In this document: piece after piece, positions 1 through 8,796 of the stretch
Layout of the letters: each line of letters starts with the position of its first letter
How positions within the stretch are numbered: the first letter of the stretch is position 1
From: Halolactibacillus miurensis
Lineage (GTDB): Bacteria; Bacillota; Bacilli; Bacillales; Amphibacillaceae
Direction: 5' to 3'
DNA length: 64,000 bases
Assembly (NCBI RefSeq): GCF_900116255.1
Contig: NZ_FPAI01000014.1
Location: forward strand, 1 to 64,000
Notes under the pieces: model-generated
The model's input: only the letters and a program-made list of their open reading frames with translations
Database searches by the model: none
Told to the model about the DNA's origin: nothing
Made by a program: the position numbers and the translations under genes

Positions 1-372
1 GAAAAACAATTGATTAAATTGACAAACAAAGTGACGGGTGTGTGTTTCGGGAGTAAGAAACTCGCCCGCGGCCGGTTAACACAAAAGACGTATCACGCTC
101 ATCCTGAGCGTTGGCAGAAAGATTGGGCAGCGGCGCGTTACGGTAAGATGACCATTTCAGGACGGAAAGACGCCAAATCAGGTAATTTTGTCTTTCATTA
201 TCATCCAGAGACGCATACCCTGTCTTTTGTTAGAACCCATGCGTTCTACCAGACAGAACGATTTGACCAAAGCAAGTTGTGTTCCTGGAACACACTATTT
301 CCCCAACATGCTTTAACAGATGTTGAGAAAATAGGTTTGCGACGGTTGGAGAGTAGAAAAACCTATGCTTAG
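1..372 (+). pseudogene. IS200/IS605 TnpB-like transposase remnant (5' cut by window edge)
   Basis: The frame is open from the first base of the window, so the left part may lie outside it; the first possible start inside is TTG at 10. About 123 residues are visible. The FGSKKL segment followed by an EEW/RW-K-W-AARYGKM-like stretch and a GRKDAKSGN segment resembles the middle region of TnpB-related proteins of Firmicutes. The RuvC-type catalytic blocks and the zinc-finger cysteines expected further on are absent, and the protein ends soon after in a short arginine-rich tail. An internal deletion that joined the middle of the gene to its 3' end would explain this. The element's right end is intact just downstream. 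Family assignment is from pattern recognition only and is moderate. Confidence 0.5.
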
Positions 373-460
373 TTGAACGAGCATGGGTCCCCTTTAGGGT
401 GTCCTTATGGAATCCCCTTCCTCAAACATTCGTGAGAATGTTAGGTGGGGGTAGTTCAAT
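373..460 (+). mobile_element. Right end of the IS605-like element with omega-RNA-type hairpin
   Basis: Directly after the TnpB remnant there is a stem of CCCC (414-417) and CCT (420-422) with AGG (443-445) and GGGG (447-450), enclosing an inner perfect stem of AACATTC (425-431) with GAATGTT (436-442). The sequence ends in GTAGTTCAAT. This layout, a double hairpin closed by a TTCAA-like end right after tnpB, is typical of the right ends of IS200/IS605 elements, which also form the 3' part of the TnpB guide RNA. Confidence 0.5.
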
Positions 461-477
461 TTTAAAGAGGTGATCAT

Positions 478-2004
478 ATGTCGACGAATATAAAACATCG
501 GACAGTCATAATGCTTGATCCAGAACTTGATGATTTAAATACGATCGTCAGATATCTACTGTATAGTAATCATTTTCACACAGAAGGTATCATCTATTCG
601 AGTAGTCGTTACCATTGGAGGGGAGATGGACAAGGTACACGATTTTTAGGGGAGTCTGAACATTCTGATCTTGGAATCGGACCGATAACTTGTTGGAGAT
701 GGGATGAAGATAGCCGTTTTATAGAGGAGGCCGTTGATATATACGCTAAGGTATATCAAAATCTATCTATTCACGCTGAAGGTTACCCTCACCCTAGCGA
801 GTTACGCGAACGAATATTTAATGGGAATATCGCCTTTCCTGGTGATCTATCTCATTGTACTCAAGGCTCAGAGCATTTAATGCGTCTTATTCTTGATGAT
901 GAGCCTGGTCCGTTATATGTATTAACTGGAACAGGTCAATCAACGATAGGGAGAGCGCTTAAATCAATAGAGGAAAGATATCTTCATACAGAAAAGTGGG
1001 AGAACATTTATAATAAGGTGTCTGCTAAAGTGATTATACAATCTTTTGGTGATCAAGACGGTATATATGAAACGTATATTCATCCTAATTGGCCTAACAT
1101 TAGATTCCGTCAAATGGCGACAACGATTTGGGGATATTTTGCGCGAAGCGTCGTTCAACCTGAGGATCGCCATTATCTTTCTGCCGCATGGATAAAGGAA
1201 AACATTTCAAGTGTCGGACCGTTTGGTGAGTTTTATAGGGTCTGGGGAGATGGGAAATACATGCATAAAAATGATATCACCGACTACTTTGGATTTAAGT
1301 ATTTAACCGCAAATCAACTGAAGGCATTGGGGTATTCTCTCTGGTATAAAGACATAGAAGAGCCTGGTTCATGGATATCAGAAGGAGATACCTCTATGTT
1401 CATGAATTTAATAGACAACGGTCTAGAGGGGCATGTAGACGCTAGCTATGGTGGATGGGGAGGGAGAAACGGTAAAGACATAGCTCCTGATGGTGTAGCA
1501 TCTAAAGATTATGCATCTGCTCGTTGGTTCGGGGCTTGTCAACGTGACTTTGCGGCAAGGCTTCAGTGGACGGTAACGCCTGAATATAAACAAGCGAATC
1601 ACCATCCAATAATTGAATTAATTAATACGGAAAGCGCCATTGTCGCACCTGGACAGACAATTACTCTAAAAGCAATCGCTAGAGATCCTGATGGTCACCA
1701 TCTATCGGTCAACTGGTGGCAATATGAAGAAGCGGGTGCATACCCAGGCCAGGTAGAACTAATCTCTTTGGACGAAGTCATCGAAAAGGAAGCAACGCAG
1801 ACGTATCCTTTTGATGTGCCAGCACCAAATTCACTGAATCTATCTCATTTAATACAGGATGAAGTAATAACAGCGTGTACATTTAACATACCTACAGACA
1901 CTGTAAAAGGACAAACGATCCATTGTATTGTTGAGGCAATAGATCATTGCAAGATACCTTTAACATCATATAAGCGAATAGTTCTGACTGTTGATGATGA
2001 ATGA
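478..2004 (+). CDS. DUF1593 nucleoside-hydrolase-like / Sde182-type protein
   Basis: The 508-residue protein opens with VIMLDPELDDLNTIVRYLLYS, the acidic N-terminal motif of the DUF1593 family, which has a nucleoside-hydrolase-like fold and includes the cellulose-binding protein Sde182. Roughly residues 1-300 form the hydrolase-like domain; residues about 380-505 look like the Ig-like C-terminal domain of the same family (an APGQ and RDPDGH-containing segment). There is no signal peptide, so it is probably cytoplasmic, unlike many relatives. The ATG at 478 has a good AGAGGTG site. It lies next to a xylan locus and converges on the beta-xylosidase gene, so a role in glycoside handling is possible. 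No substrate can be read from the sequence. Confidence 0.7.
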   Translation: MSTNIKHRTVIMLDPELDDLNTIVRYLLYSNHFHTEGIIYSSSRYHWRGDGQGTRFLGESEHSDLGIGPITCWRWDEDSRFIEEAVDIYAKVYQNLSIHAEGYPHPSELRERIFNGNIAFPGDLSHCTQGSEHLMRLILDDEPGPLYVLTGTGQSTIGRALKSIEERYLHTEKWENIYNKVSAKVIIQSFGDQDGIYETYIHPNWPNIRFRQMATTIWGYFARSVVQPEDRHYLSAAWIKENISSVGPFGEFYRVWGDGKYMHKNDITDYFGFKYLTANQLKALGYSLWYKDIEEPGSWISEGDTSMFMNLIDNGLEGHVDASYGGWGGRNGKDIAPDGVASKDYASARWFGACQRDFAARLQWTVTPEYKQANHHPIIELINTESAIVAPGQTITLKAIARDPDGHHLSVNWWQYEEAGAYPGQVELISLDEVIEKEATQTYPFDVPAPNSLNLSHLIQDEVITACTFNIPTDTVKGQTIHCIVEAIDHCKIPLTSYKRIVLTVDDE

Positions 2005-2073
2005 ATCATTTCATGCAGAGTGTAAGTGATCTTTTTTAATAAACAAAGGACCGTTTTAACAAGCGATTATTAA

Positions 2074-2107
2074 GAAAGAGCCAGAAGATTTCTCTTCTGG
2101 CTCTTTC
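2074..2107. terminator. Bidirectional intrinsic terminator between convergent genes
   Basis: A 14-bp perfect stem, AAAGAGCCAGAAGA (2075-2088) pairing with TCTTCTGGCTCTTT (2093-2106), has a 4-nt loop and flanking A and T tracts. It can end the DUF1593 gene from the left and the GH43 gene from the right. Confidence 0.85.
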
Positions 2108-2159
2108 TATTTGGGGGATATGATTGAACGCAAAGTCGGTGTTACTTTACGTATAATCC

Positions 2160-3758
2160 TTAGTTAGAATATCTAAAATAATCAAAATCAGCAGGCAAGC
2201 GCTCACCAGAGTAATCTTGGGCGCACATACCGACGAAGGCGCCTGTAAAGAAGCCGCCACCTCGGATGTAATCATCCGATAGTTTATATGACTTAAATGT
2301 TGGTCCAATGCGGTGGAATGTTTCACCGTCCAGACTATAGCTATAGTAATAATCATTGACCTCAACATTTACCCGTAGATACACAGCTTCGGTATCACCT
2401 AACACAATCTCCTCACCCTTAATCGGTTGAGCATACGCTAAATTATCGAGTACCATCATATTGAGCACACGTCCTTTGTCTTCATGGTGCGTGATATAGA
2501 GATAGGTCCAGTTATCAGTGTTATAGTAATTCACAAGACCAGCTTGCTGCTGGAACGTGGTTGGATTAAATTCAACTTTTGTTTCTGCTTCAAAAGTAAA
2601 GTCTTGCCAACGTCTCGCAACGAGGGCTTGGGTAAAGAGTGATGTTAATGATTCACGCCCTTTAAGTCTTAGATATCCAGGACGTTCTGTTAGTGATAAA
2701 ATATCTTCACCTAAAGGAATACGTAATGACTGGAAGTCAAGCGGTAACGTCGGCTCATCAAAATGAACGACTTCCGCCACTTTTGGTTTCGGTTGTTCTT
2801 GGATAGTCGGTCCGTCAATCTCATCTTTGGGATAGTTACCTCCGACAATATAAGGCCACTGATCGCGCCACTCTACCCGTTGAATCGCTGTCTCGCGACC
2901 AAGTGGACAGAACCCACGTGGGTCAAGTAATGGTTCCTCTTCTTTCGGTAAGATACGTCCCGTTAAGTGCACAAAGAACCATTCATCTGTATGGGTTTTA
3001 ACGAGTGAGCCGTGCCCAGCCTTTTGCAGACGAATCCGCGGATGCGCAAAGGATGAAATGAGTGGATTCTCCGGGTGGACTTCATAAGGTCCATCAATGG
3101 TTTTAGAACGAGCTATCGTCGCTTGGTGATCAAACTTCGTCCCACCTTCGGCGGTCAGTAAGTAATAATATCCATCAATATAATAAAGGTGCGGGGCTTC
3201 CGTTAATTTCACGTCTGTGCCCTTAAAGATGATTTTCTTTTCCCCGACAAGCTGTTGTTGGTCATGATCATATTCTTGTAAAACAATCCCGTAAAAATTA
3301 TGATGCCCCTCACGTGGGTCCCAGACCATGTTCACAAAGTATTTTTTACCGTCGTTTGGATTATGGAAGAGTGATGGGTCAAAACCAGATGAATTCATAT
3401 AAATGGGCTCAGACCACTCCCCATCAATCGTATCACAGGTCGTTAAGTAGTTATGCGCATCTTTCCACTGTCCATCCGTCACTTTAATATCTGAGTAGAT
3501 TAACCAGAACAGACCATCATGATAAGAGAGTTGTGGCGCCCATACACCACCAGAGTTTGGATTGCCCTTCATATCAAGTAAAGATTGACGGTTTAATGGA
3601 CGTGAGACGAGTTCCCAATTTTTTAAGTCTTTTGAGTGGTGTATGCTGACACCTGGGAACCATTCGAATGTTGACGTGGCAATATAGTAATCTTCACCGG
3701 CACGACAAATACTCGGGTCGGGATTAAAACCAGTTAAAATAGGATTTGAAATTTTCAT
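2160..3758 (-). CDS. xynB: GH43 beta-1,4-xylosidase (intracellular)
   Basis: This 532-residue glycoside hydrolase family 43 enzyme releases xylose from short xylo-oligosaccharides. The five-bladed propeller domain covers about residues 1-310 and a C-terminal beta-sandwich fills the rest, the usual plan and length of bacterial GH43 xylosidases such as B. subtilis XynB and Selenomonas SXA. The catalytic base D14 (in FNPDPS), the pKa-modulating D127 (GFDPS) and the acid E187 (LTEAPH) are all present at almost the same numbers as in SXA. There is no signal peptide, so it acts on imported oligosaccharides. It is the second gene of a minus-strand pair, 19 bases after the GH8 gene, and shares its cre-controlled promoter. 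Confidence 0.95.
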   Translation of the reverse strand: MKISNPILTGFNPDPSICRAGEDYYIATSTFEWFPGVSIHHSKDLKNWELVSRPLNRQSLLDMKGNPNSGGVWAPQLSYHDGLFWLIYSDIKVTDGQWKDAHNYLTTCDTIDGEWSEPIYMNSSGFDPSLFHNPNDGKKYFVNMVWDPREGHHNFYGIVLQEYDHDQQQLVGEKKIIFKGTDVKLTEAPHLYYIDGYYYLLTAEGGTKFDHQATIARSKTIDGPYEVHPENPLISSFAHPRIRLQKAGHGSLVKTHTDEWFFVHLTGRILPKEEEPLLDPRGFCPLGRETAIQRVEWRDQWPYIVGGNYPKDEIDGPTIQEQPKPKVAEVVHFDEPTLPLDFQSLRIPLGEDILSLTERPGYLRLKGRESLTSLFTQALVARRWQDFTFEAETKVEFNPTTFQQQAGLVNYYNTDNWTYLYITHHEDKGRVLNMMVLDNLAYAQPIKGEEIVLGDTEAVYLRVNVEVNDYYYSYSLDGETFHRIGPTFKSYKLSDDYIRGGGFFTGAFVGMCAQDYSGERLPADFDYFRYSN

Positions 3759-3777
3759 GTTGTTACCTCCAGTTAGT

Positions 3778-4911
3778 TTAGTTAGAATACATATTAAATT
3801 GTCCTGCTAAGGCAAGGAGACTAAAGAAATATAAGCAGTTATCATAGTAGCGACGATCACCTTGTCGAAGCGGCATCTCAAAAAATGTTTGGACATAGTC
3901 GTTAGCGATTGCTGTATCACGCACTAGTCCACCAGCTGCAAGTGTCGCAAAGAGACCAACCGGGTGAAGGGCGGGTTCTTCAAATGGTGTGCCATCAATT
4001 TTATAACGACGATAGTCGGCCATCGGTTTATCTTTAAAGAACTGATGCAATCGGTCAATGACAGCTAAAGGTGTATCTTCATCACCGAACCACTCATAAT
4101 CAAGGGCGATATTTGTACAGACGCGGTAAGAATCACTAAAGAAATCACCAAAGCCACGAATATGATTCGGCGTGCCGTCATAAAAGGCATATTCAGGAGA
4201 CAAACCTGTCTCTGGATGAGCAGCTAAAGCAATATAATCACGACTCTTTCGTGCGGCTTCTTTCCAAAAGGCGCGGTCTTCTTCGTTTGCCCACTCACCA
4301 AATAACTCATAAAAGTGTGGCAAGTGATACGACGGGTCGCTGAAATCAACCTCAGGCACAAATTTAATTAAATGGTTCTCTAAGTCCCACATCGTGTGAC
4401 CATTATTATTCGGTCCTTTTCGTAAACAACGACGTAAAATCTCGCGTGCTTGTTCCCCGTAGTTAAACGGTGCTTCTTTGTCACCAAAGCGGTGGGAAGC
4501 AAAAAAGAGACTCATCGCAAAGTATTCTTCCCCGTCTGGGGCAGGTCCATAGGCATTTTTTGTGCCGTCAAGCTGGCATGACCAAGCAAAGTAGCCTTGG
4601 TGTATACCTTCTTCCATATACATATGCGTTTTTGTCCATTTCCAAATGCGGTCAAACACTTTTTGATTATTCATTTGAACAGCCATCATCATCCCGTAAG
4701 ATTGGCCTTCTGTTCTCACATCATTGTTGCCAGTATCAACAACATACCCCATATCATTCTCTGTCTCAAAATAAATTTTTAACGCAGGGTCTTTGTCGGT
4801 GAATAGTCGTTCCCACGTATCAGTAATCTTGTCATCAATCGCTTGTTGATCAATGCCTAACGCTAAAAAACGATTCGTATAATCTTTTGTATGAAAAGCA
4901 CCTCGGGTCAT
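3778..4911 (-). CDS. GH8 reducing-end xylose-releasing exo-oligoxylanase (Rex)
   Basis: The 377-residue protein matches the GH8 Rex enzymes (type: B. halodurans BH2105, EC 3.2.1.156), which cut single xyloses from the reducing end of xylo-oligosaccharides. The acid E68 lies in [11 protein letters not shown] and the likely base D260 in FFSDSYRV, close to E70 and D263 of the B. halodurans enzyme. Length fits the family and there is no signal peptide. An AGGAGGG site sits just before the ATG. It is the first gene of the minus-strand pair with xynB, divergent from the small membrane protein gene at 5135, and has a strong cre palindrome upstream. Other GH8 members are cellulases, but the xylan context favours Rex. 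Confidence 0.9.
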   Translation of the reverse strand: MTRGAFHTKDYTNRFLALGIDQQAIDDKITDTWERLFTDKDPALKIYFETENDMGYVVDTGNNDVRTEGQSYGMMMAVQMNNQKVFDRIWKWTKTHMYMEEGIHQGYFAWSCQLDGTKNAYGPAPDGEEYFAMSLFFASHRFGDKEAPFNYGEQAREILRRCLRKGPNNNGHTMWDLENHLIKFVPEVDFSDPSYHLPHFYELFGEWANEEDRAFWKEAARKSRDYIALAAHPETGLSPEYAFYDGTPNHIRGFGDFFSDSYRVCTNIALDYEWFGDEDTPLAVIDRLHQFFKDKPMADYRRYKIDGTPFEEPALHPVGLFATLAAGGLVRDTAIANDYVQTFFEMPLRQGDRRYYDNCLYFFSLLALAGQFNMYSN

Positions 4912-4972
4912 ATAAACCCTCCTTCTTTAGTCTTGTGTGTAACATAACATTGGATTACGTTCATCTTACAAA

Positions 4973-4986
4973 AGAAAGCGCTTTAA
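4973..4986. promoter_or_regulatory. Putative CcpA cre site upstream of the GH8/GH43 pair
   Basis: AGAAAGCGCTTTAA has the central AAAGCGCTTT palindrome of cre sites. It lies about 60 bases upstream of the GH8 start, near the likely -35 region on the minus strand. Confidence 0.6.
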
Positions 4987-5000
4987 TTTAAGGGGAGGTT

Positions 5001-5050
5001 CTATAGGTTTTGGTGAAAAAACTATAGAAATTCACATAATCTATAGTTTT
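5001..5050. promoter_or_regulatory. CTATAGTTTT repeat cluster (likely regulator binding sites)
   Basis: Three copies of a CTATAG(T/G)TTT motif lie in the divergent spacer: 5001-5010 (plus), 5016-5027 (minus) and 5041-5050 (plus). The same motif is repeated upstream of the solute-binding protein gene at 8563-8710 and is not explained by promoter elements. A shared AraC-type response regulator is the most likely reader (inference). Confidence 0.5.
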
Positions 5051-5077
5051 TACAGTAAACGCTTTAGTACAATTGGA

Positions 5078-5091
5078 TGAAAGCGCTTTTA
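5078..5091. promoter_or_regulatory. Strong CcpA cre site upstream of the 5135 operon
   Basis: TGAAAGCGCTTTTA fits the TGWAANCGNTNWCA consensus closely. A weaker relative, GTAAACGCTTTAGT, lies at 5054-5067. Position just upstream of the small membrane protein gene suggests glucose repression of the sensor module. Confidence 0.7.
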
Positions 5092-5134
5092 AATATGGTA
5101 GGATAAAACTGACATTAATAAAGGAAGTGACAAG

Positions 5135-5395
5135 ATGAAACCAAAAACGGCACAGATTATGGTTGTAATCATGTATGTTCTCGTTTTACAGTTTTATTTC
5201 TATCAATCAGATCGACACGTGCTCCATATGCTGCTTGGGGTTGCGCTAAGTGTGTTTACTTTCAAAGCTTATCAAAATTTAAAACGTCAGAAAAAGAAAC
5301 AAAAAGCACAGTTTCCATTTATCGTGTTTTGTTTTGTTGTCTATACCTTATTTGTTTGGTATATCCAACCATTTGTCGTTCGTTTGATTGTGTAG
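5135..5395 (+). CDS. Small membrane protein of unknown function
   Basis: The 86-residue protein has hydrophobic segments at about residues 8-24, 29-44 and 61-83, with a lysine/arginine/glutamine-rich stretch (about 50-58) between the last two. No family was recognised. It starts with ATG behind GGAAGTG and is the first gene of a plus-strand operon with a lipoprotein, a YesL-like protein and a YesM-like kinase; its stop codon touches the ribosome binding site of the next gene. That context suggests an accessory role in sensing or uptake of xylan breakdown products. Confidence 0.7.
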   Translation: MKPKTAQIMVVIMYVLVLQFYFYQSDRHVLHMLLGVALSVFTFKAYQNLKRQKKKQKAQFPFIVFCFVVYTLFVWYIQPFVVRLIV

Positions 5396-5404
5396 GTGAA
5401 AAAA

Positions 5405-5962
5405 ATGACCAGCGCTTTTTCAAGGAAAAATATGATATATTTAATAATTATAATGATACTGGTTTTGTTAACGGCTTGTGGTAATAGCAACAGCCATCAT
5501 GACCCAGAAGTCTTTCATGTCAGTTTTATTTCTAGCGTACCCACAACCATTACCGATGAGATGGAAAGCTATATCACCGATGTATTAGCTGAGGAATTAC
5601 CAGAGGGTGTCTCAGTAAATGTTAACATGTTTTTACCCTCCCATGATCGTCTAACGATTGAGATGATTGACCGACAAGCGGATGTCATTATTGTGGATGA
5701 AGGATTAGAACAACTCATGTTAGATGCTTACTATTTAACCCCAGTTGATGAGTTTAGTGACCGATTGGATGAAACATTATCGCCCTATACAACATTAGAT
5801 GAACGCACAAATGAAGAACACCTTTACTTATTACCACTTAGGCCAAATACCGCATTTAGGCAAGCAATTGGTTATGAGTTACCAGGTGATTTAGTGCTTG
5901 GAATAGTGGAGTCCAGTCCACATCAAGTACTCAGCAAGCGATTAATTGAGGATTGGTTATAA
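5405..5962 (+). CDS. Predicted lipoprotein in the xylan sensor operon
   Basis: The N-terminus has a basic start, a hydrophobic core and the lipobox LTAC at about residues 20-23, so the protein is exported and lipid-anchored. The mature part (about 160 residues) has alternating strands and helices and includes a segment, ADVIIVDEGLEQLM, that resembles half of a periplasmic-binding fold, but it is far too short for a full solute-binding protein. I chose ATG 5405 (AGGTG six bases upstream) over GTG 5396. It sits before yesL and yesM homologues, so it could present ligand to the sensor kinase; this is inference. No named family was recognised. Confidence 0.7.
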   Translation: MTSAFSRKNMIYLIIIMILVLLTACGNSNSHHDPEVFHVSFISSVPTTITDEMESYITDVLAEELPEGVSVNVNMFLPSHDRLTIEMIDRQADVIIVDEGLEQLMLDAYYLTPVDEFSDRLDETLSPYTTLDERTNEEHLYLLPLRPNTAFRQAIGYELPGDLVLGIVESSPHQVLSKRLIEDWL

Positions 5963-5980
5963 ATAGGTTGAGGAGGTGAG

Positions 5981-5999
5981 GCTAGACGATTCGTCTAGC
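5981..5999. promoter_or_regulatory. Perfect inverted repeat between SD and start codon of the yesL-like gene
   Basis: GCTAGACGA and TCGTCTAGC flank a single central base. The hairpin lies between the AGGAGG site (5971-5976) and the ATG at 6005; folding it out leaves a normal gap of about 9 bases. An in-frame TAG at 5996 excludes any closer upstream start. Confidence 0.65.
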
Positions 6000-6004
6000 G
6001 GATT

Positions 6005-6712
6005 ATGGGAAGTAATTATGGATTTGTATCTACATCATTTTATCGAGGATTAGAGTGGCTATGGCACTTTGTCTATATCCAACTGTTATTTTTATTTTCA
6101 ACCCTAATAGGTTTAGGATTGTTTGGTTTTTTTCCTGCGCTATATAGTACGCATAGTGTCATGGAGCGGTTTGTGAAAGGTGATAAACAGTTTTCAATCT
6201 TTAAGGTATTTGTGCAAAGTTATAAGCAGCATTTTTTTGTTGCTAATGGGTACGGATTTCTGTTTATGTTAGGCGTCTATCTCCTAACCTTTAATTTTAA
6301 TTATCTAAAAGTCGCCACGGGATTGGAACATACCTTTTTATCGGTTGGTTGGGTCATAGGGGTAGCTTTATTTATTGTGGTAAGTCTCTATCTATTCCCT
6401 ACTCGTATTTTAACCGAGGCGAAAGGTAAAGCATTAATTAAGAATAGTATTATTTTAGCTTTAGGGGCTCCGGTTTCATTCATTCTCCTTGTTGCCTCAA
6501 TGGGTGTGTTAGGCTTTGTGTTGTATATGATTCCGGGTTTTATTCCGTTTTTATCCATTACTCCGTTTAGTTTTTTATTGATGGGACAGTTACATGTGGT
6601 AGTCGATCGTATGATAAGAAAACAGGCCGCTTGGGCAGAAGAAAAGTCAGGCGAAGAAAAAGCAAACAACTCAAACGTGTTACCTTCATATTTAAAAGAA
6701 AAGACTTCTTAG
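6005..6712 (+). CDS. YesL-like DUF624 membrane protein
   Basis: The 235-residue protein has about five to six membrane spans and matches the DUF624/YesL family, whose genes accompany YesM-YesN two-component systems and lplABC-type sugar transporters in bacilli. The N-terminal FYRGLEWLWHFVYIQLLFLF block and the GLFGFFPALYS block are typical of the family. The biochemical role of YesL is not known. It lies 42 bases after the lipoprotein gene and 21 bases before the kinase gene. Its ribosome binding site is separated from the start by a palindrome. Confidence 0.85.
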   Translation: MGSNYGFVSTSFYRGLEWLWHFVYIQLLFLFSTLIGLGLFGFFPALYSTHSVMERFVKGDKQFSIFKVFVQSYKQHFFVANGYGFLFMLGVYLLTFNFNYLKVATGLEHTFLSVGWVIGVALFIVVSLYLFPTRILTEAKGKALIKNSIILALGAPVSFILLVASMGVLGFVLYMIPGFIPFLSITPFSFLLMGQLHVVVDRMIRKQAAWAEEKSGEEKANNSNVLPSYLKEKTS

Positions 6713-6733
6713 TAAAGTAAAGAGGGATGATAG

Positions 6734-8494
6734 ATGAAAAAGATAGGGCAATCATTTAATGACTTGAAAATTCGTAATAAGCTATTAATCGTATATATGA
6801 TTACTGTTCTTTTGCCTATCATTATCTCAAATATTGTTTTTTATCAAACGACAAGTGATAATTTCATTCAACAAAAAAGGCGAGACGCTGATTTAATGAC
6901 AGAAGAAACAAAAGAAAACGTCAAACAGTTGATAGATCAAGCACTTGGTCTATCAACGACACTTTATATGGATATGCGGTTATATGAGTTTTTTGATACA
7001 ACATACACAAATCCTGTTGATTATATTCAAGGGTATACGCAAGTGGTTCATCAATACCGCAAAACAGTTCCGCTCTATAATGCCATTCAAGACATCCAAT
7101 TTTATACGACTAATCCAACCATGTTGTATGCTGGGGGGGTGAATATGTTAAATAATGAAGATAGCGATGACGTTTGGTATAATAGCTTAGCTCATGACGG
7201 TACACCACAAATTCTAGCGGCCATGGATGAAGCGGGTGTATCGTTAGATGTATATAGGAAACTCAATTATTTCTCCTTATATAAAAACTATTTACACGTT
7301 ATTCATTTTCAGTTAGATGAACGGATGTTAAATGATGCGATTCATAATGTCTCGATTCAAGGCGAATTGTATTTGCTTGATGCAGAAGACCGTGTCCTCT
7401 TTACGACGGATCAAAACCACAGAGAAGGAACAATATTTACTGAGAATACCGACGTGAAAGAACCGTATATTACTCGCCAAATGTTTACCGATCAATACAT
7501 AGCAGATTGGTCTGTCGTAACAGTCGTCGATGAATCGATTTATAGAGCAGAGTTATCTGATTCAACAAAGTATATATTATTGCTTGGTCTCATGAACTTT
7601 ATTTTACCAGCCTTTTTAATCATATATTTATCGCGTTCGTTTCATAGTCGGTTGAATAATATTTTGGATCACACTCGTCATATTGAAAAGAAAAATTTTG
7701 CGGAGTATCCACACGTTAGATCAAAAGATGAAATCGGTCAACTTGCCAATCAGATTAATCGAATGACACGAAAAATGAATGAACTATTTAATGAAGTATT
7801 CAAAGCAAACCTTGAAAAGAAGGAACTTGCGTTAAGAGAAAAAGAAGCCCAACTAAGTGCCCTTCAAAGTCAAATCAATCCGCACTTTTTATTTAATGCT
7901 TTAGAGACTATTCGAATGCGTAGTATTATGAAAGATGAAACAGAAACAGCGCTGATGATTGAAAATATGGCAGGTATTTTTAGGAATTCTTTAAAGTGGG
8001 GGAGTAACTGGGTAACGGTACTAGATGAAGTCCGTCTTATCCAGGCCTTTTTAGAAATTCAAGGCTATCGTTTTGGTGAACGTCTAACCTATCATGTCTA
8101 TGTTGATGAACAGTTAGCGGACTTTGAAATTCCGAATTTATCCTTTTTACCGTTTGTTGAAAATGCGTCCCTTCATGGTATTGAACCGAAAAAAGGAACG
8201 GGTAATATAGATATTTCCATTACTAAAACAGCCCTTGGTTTACGTTTTGTTATTGAAGATGATGGGGTAGGTATACCGGAGTCGCGACTCATTCGACTGC
8301 AGAAGGAATTGCAAGATGGTGCAACGATGGGTGAGAATGTCGGTATTGAGAACATTTATTATCGCCTTAAATTATACTATAAAGATCAGTTCCGAATGAA
8401 GATTGAAAGTGAAGAAGGCATCGGAACGACTGTGACGATTGATTTACCGATGCAAGACTCTAAATTACAAGCTTATTTAAAAGTATCAGACTAA
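6734..8494 (+). CDS. YesM/LytS-type sensor histidine kinase
   Basis: The 586-residue protein has a first membrane span at about 18-38, an extracytoplasmic sensor region to about 275, a second span at about 279-300, a HAMP domain, and a C-terminal His_kinase/HATPase pair. The phosphoacceptor is H384 in INPHFLFN. The N box (PFVENASLHG), G1 (EDDGVGIP) and G2 (GENVGIENI) follow. YesM kinases sense oligosaccharides and work with AraC-type response regulators, which activate nearby transport genes. It ends the 5135-8494 operon. No response regulator gene follows or occurs in the window, so the partner must be encoded elsewhere or is lost. Confidence 0.95.
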   Translation: MKKIGQSFNDLKIRNKLLIVYMITVLLPIIISNIVFYQTTSDNFIQQKRRDADLMTEETKENVKQLIDQALGLSTTLYMDMRLYEFFDTTYTNPVDYIQGYTQVVHQYRKTVPLYNAIQDIQFYTTNPTMLYAGGVNMLNNEDSDDVWYNSLAHDGTPQILAAMDEAGVSLDVYRKLNYFSLYKNYLHVIHFQLDERMLNDAIHNVSIQGELYLLDAEDRVLFTTDQNHREGTIFTENTDVKEPYITRQMFTDQYIADWSVVTVVDESIYRAELSDSTKYILLLGLMNFILPAFLIIYLSRSFHSRLNNILDHTRHIEKKNFAEYPHVRSKDEIGQLANQINRMTRKMNELFNEVFKANLEKKELALREKEAQLSALQSQINPHFLFNALETIRMRSIMKDETETALMIENMAGIFRNSLKWGSNWVTVLDEVRLIQAFLEIQGYRFGERLTYHVYVDEQLADFEIPNLSFLPFVENASLHGIEPKKGTGNIDISITKTALGLRFVIEDDGVGIPESRLIRLQKELQDGATMGENVGIENIYYRLKLYYKDQFRMKIESEEGIGTTVTIDLPMQDSKLQAYLKVSD

Positions 8495-8562
8495 GTCACA
8501 CCATTGGTGTGACTTACTCATTATATTAATAAAGTCTGTCATAGTGTCATCATTTAATGTCT

Positions 8563-8710
8563 CTATAGTTCTTATGGTCACTCGTTAAGTTTTTTTGTTC
8601 TATCTTATAATGAGCAACACCACCTATAGTCTTTTCGTTTTCTATCTAAAGTTATTTAAAATGTAAGCGCCTTCACCTAAAGTTTTTCTGGCTTTCGGCT
8701 ATAGTTTACC
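8563..8710. promoter_or_regulatory. Array of five CTA(T/A)AGTT repeats upstream of the binding-protein gene
   Basis: Same-strand copies begin at 8563, 8624, 8646, 8676 and 8699. The last four are spaced 22, 30 and 23 bp apart, close to whole helical turns. The motif is shared with 5001-5050. The promoter downstream has a good -10 but a poor -35, as expected for activator dependence. Confidence 0.55.
8662..8675. promoter_or_regulatory. cre site upstream of the solute-binding protein promoter
   Basis: TGTAAGCGCCTTCA matches the cre consensus at most positions. A near-inverted copy lies 80 bp downstream at 8742. Confidence 0.55.
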
Positions 8711-8736
8711 TAGGTGAGTTTCGCTAAATGGGAAGC

Positions 8737-8755
8737 TATAATGAAGGTGCTTACA
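8737..8755. promoter_or_regulatory. Putative -10 box and overlapping cre-like site
   Basis: TATAAT at 8737-8742 is a likely -10. The -35 position (GTGAGT, 8714-8719) is poor. TGAAGGTGCTTACA (8742-8755), read on the minus strand, is TGTAAGCACCTTCA, a cre-like site that would cover the transcription start. Confidence 0.5.
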
Positions 8756-8796
8756 AAAAAGCAAATAAAAAGTAACAATTGAAAGGGGTTAGTCAA

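Noticed and set aside
8563-8710. CRISPR-like array
   Set aside because: The units are only about 8-10 bp with unequal spacing; regulator sites are the simpler reading.
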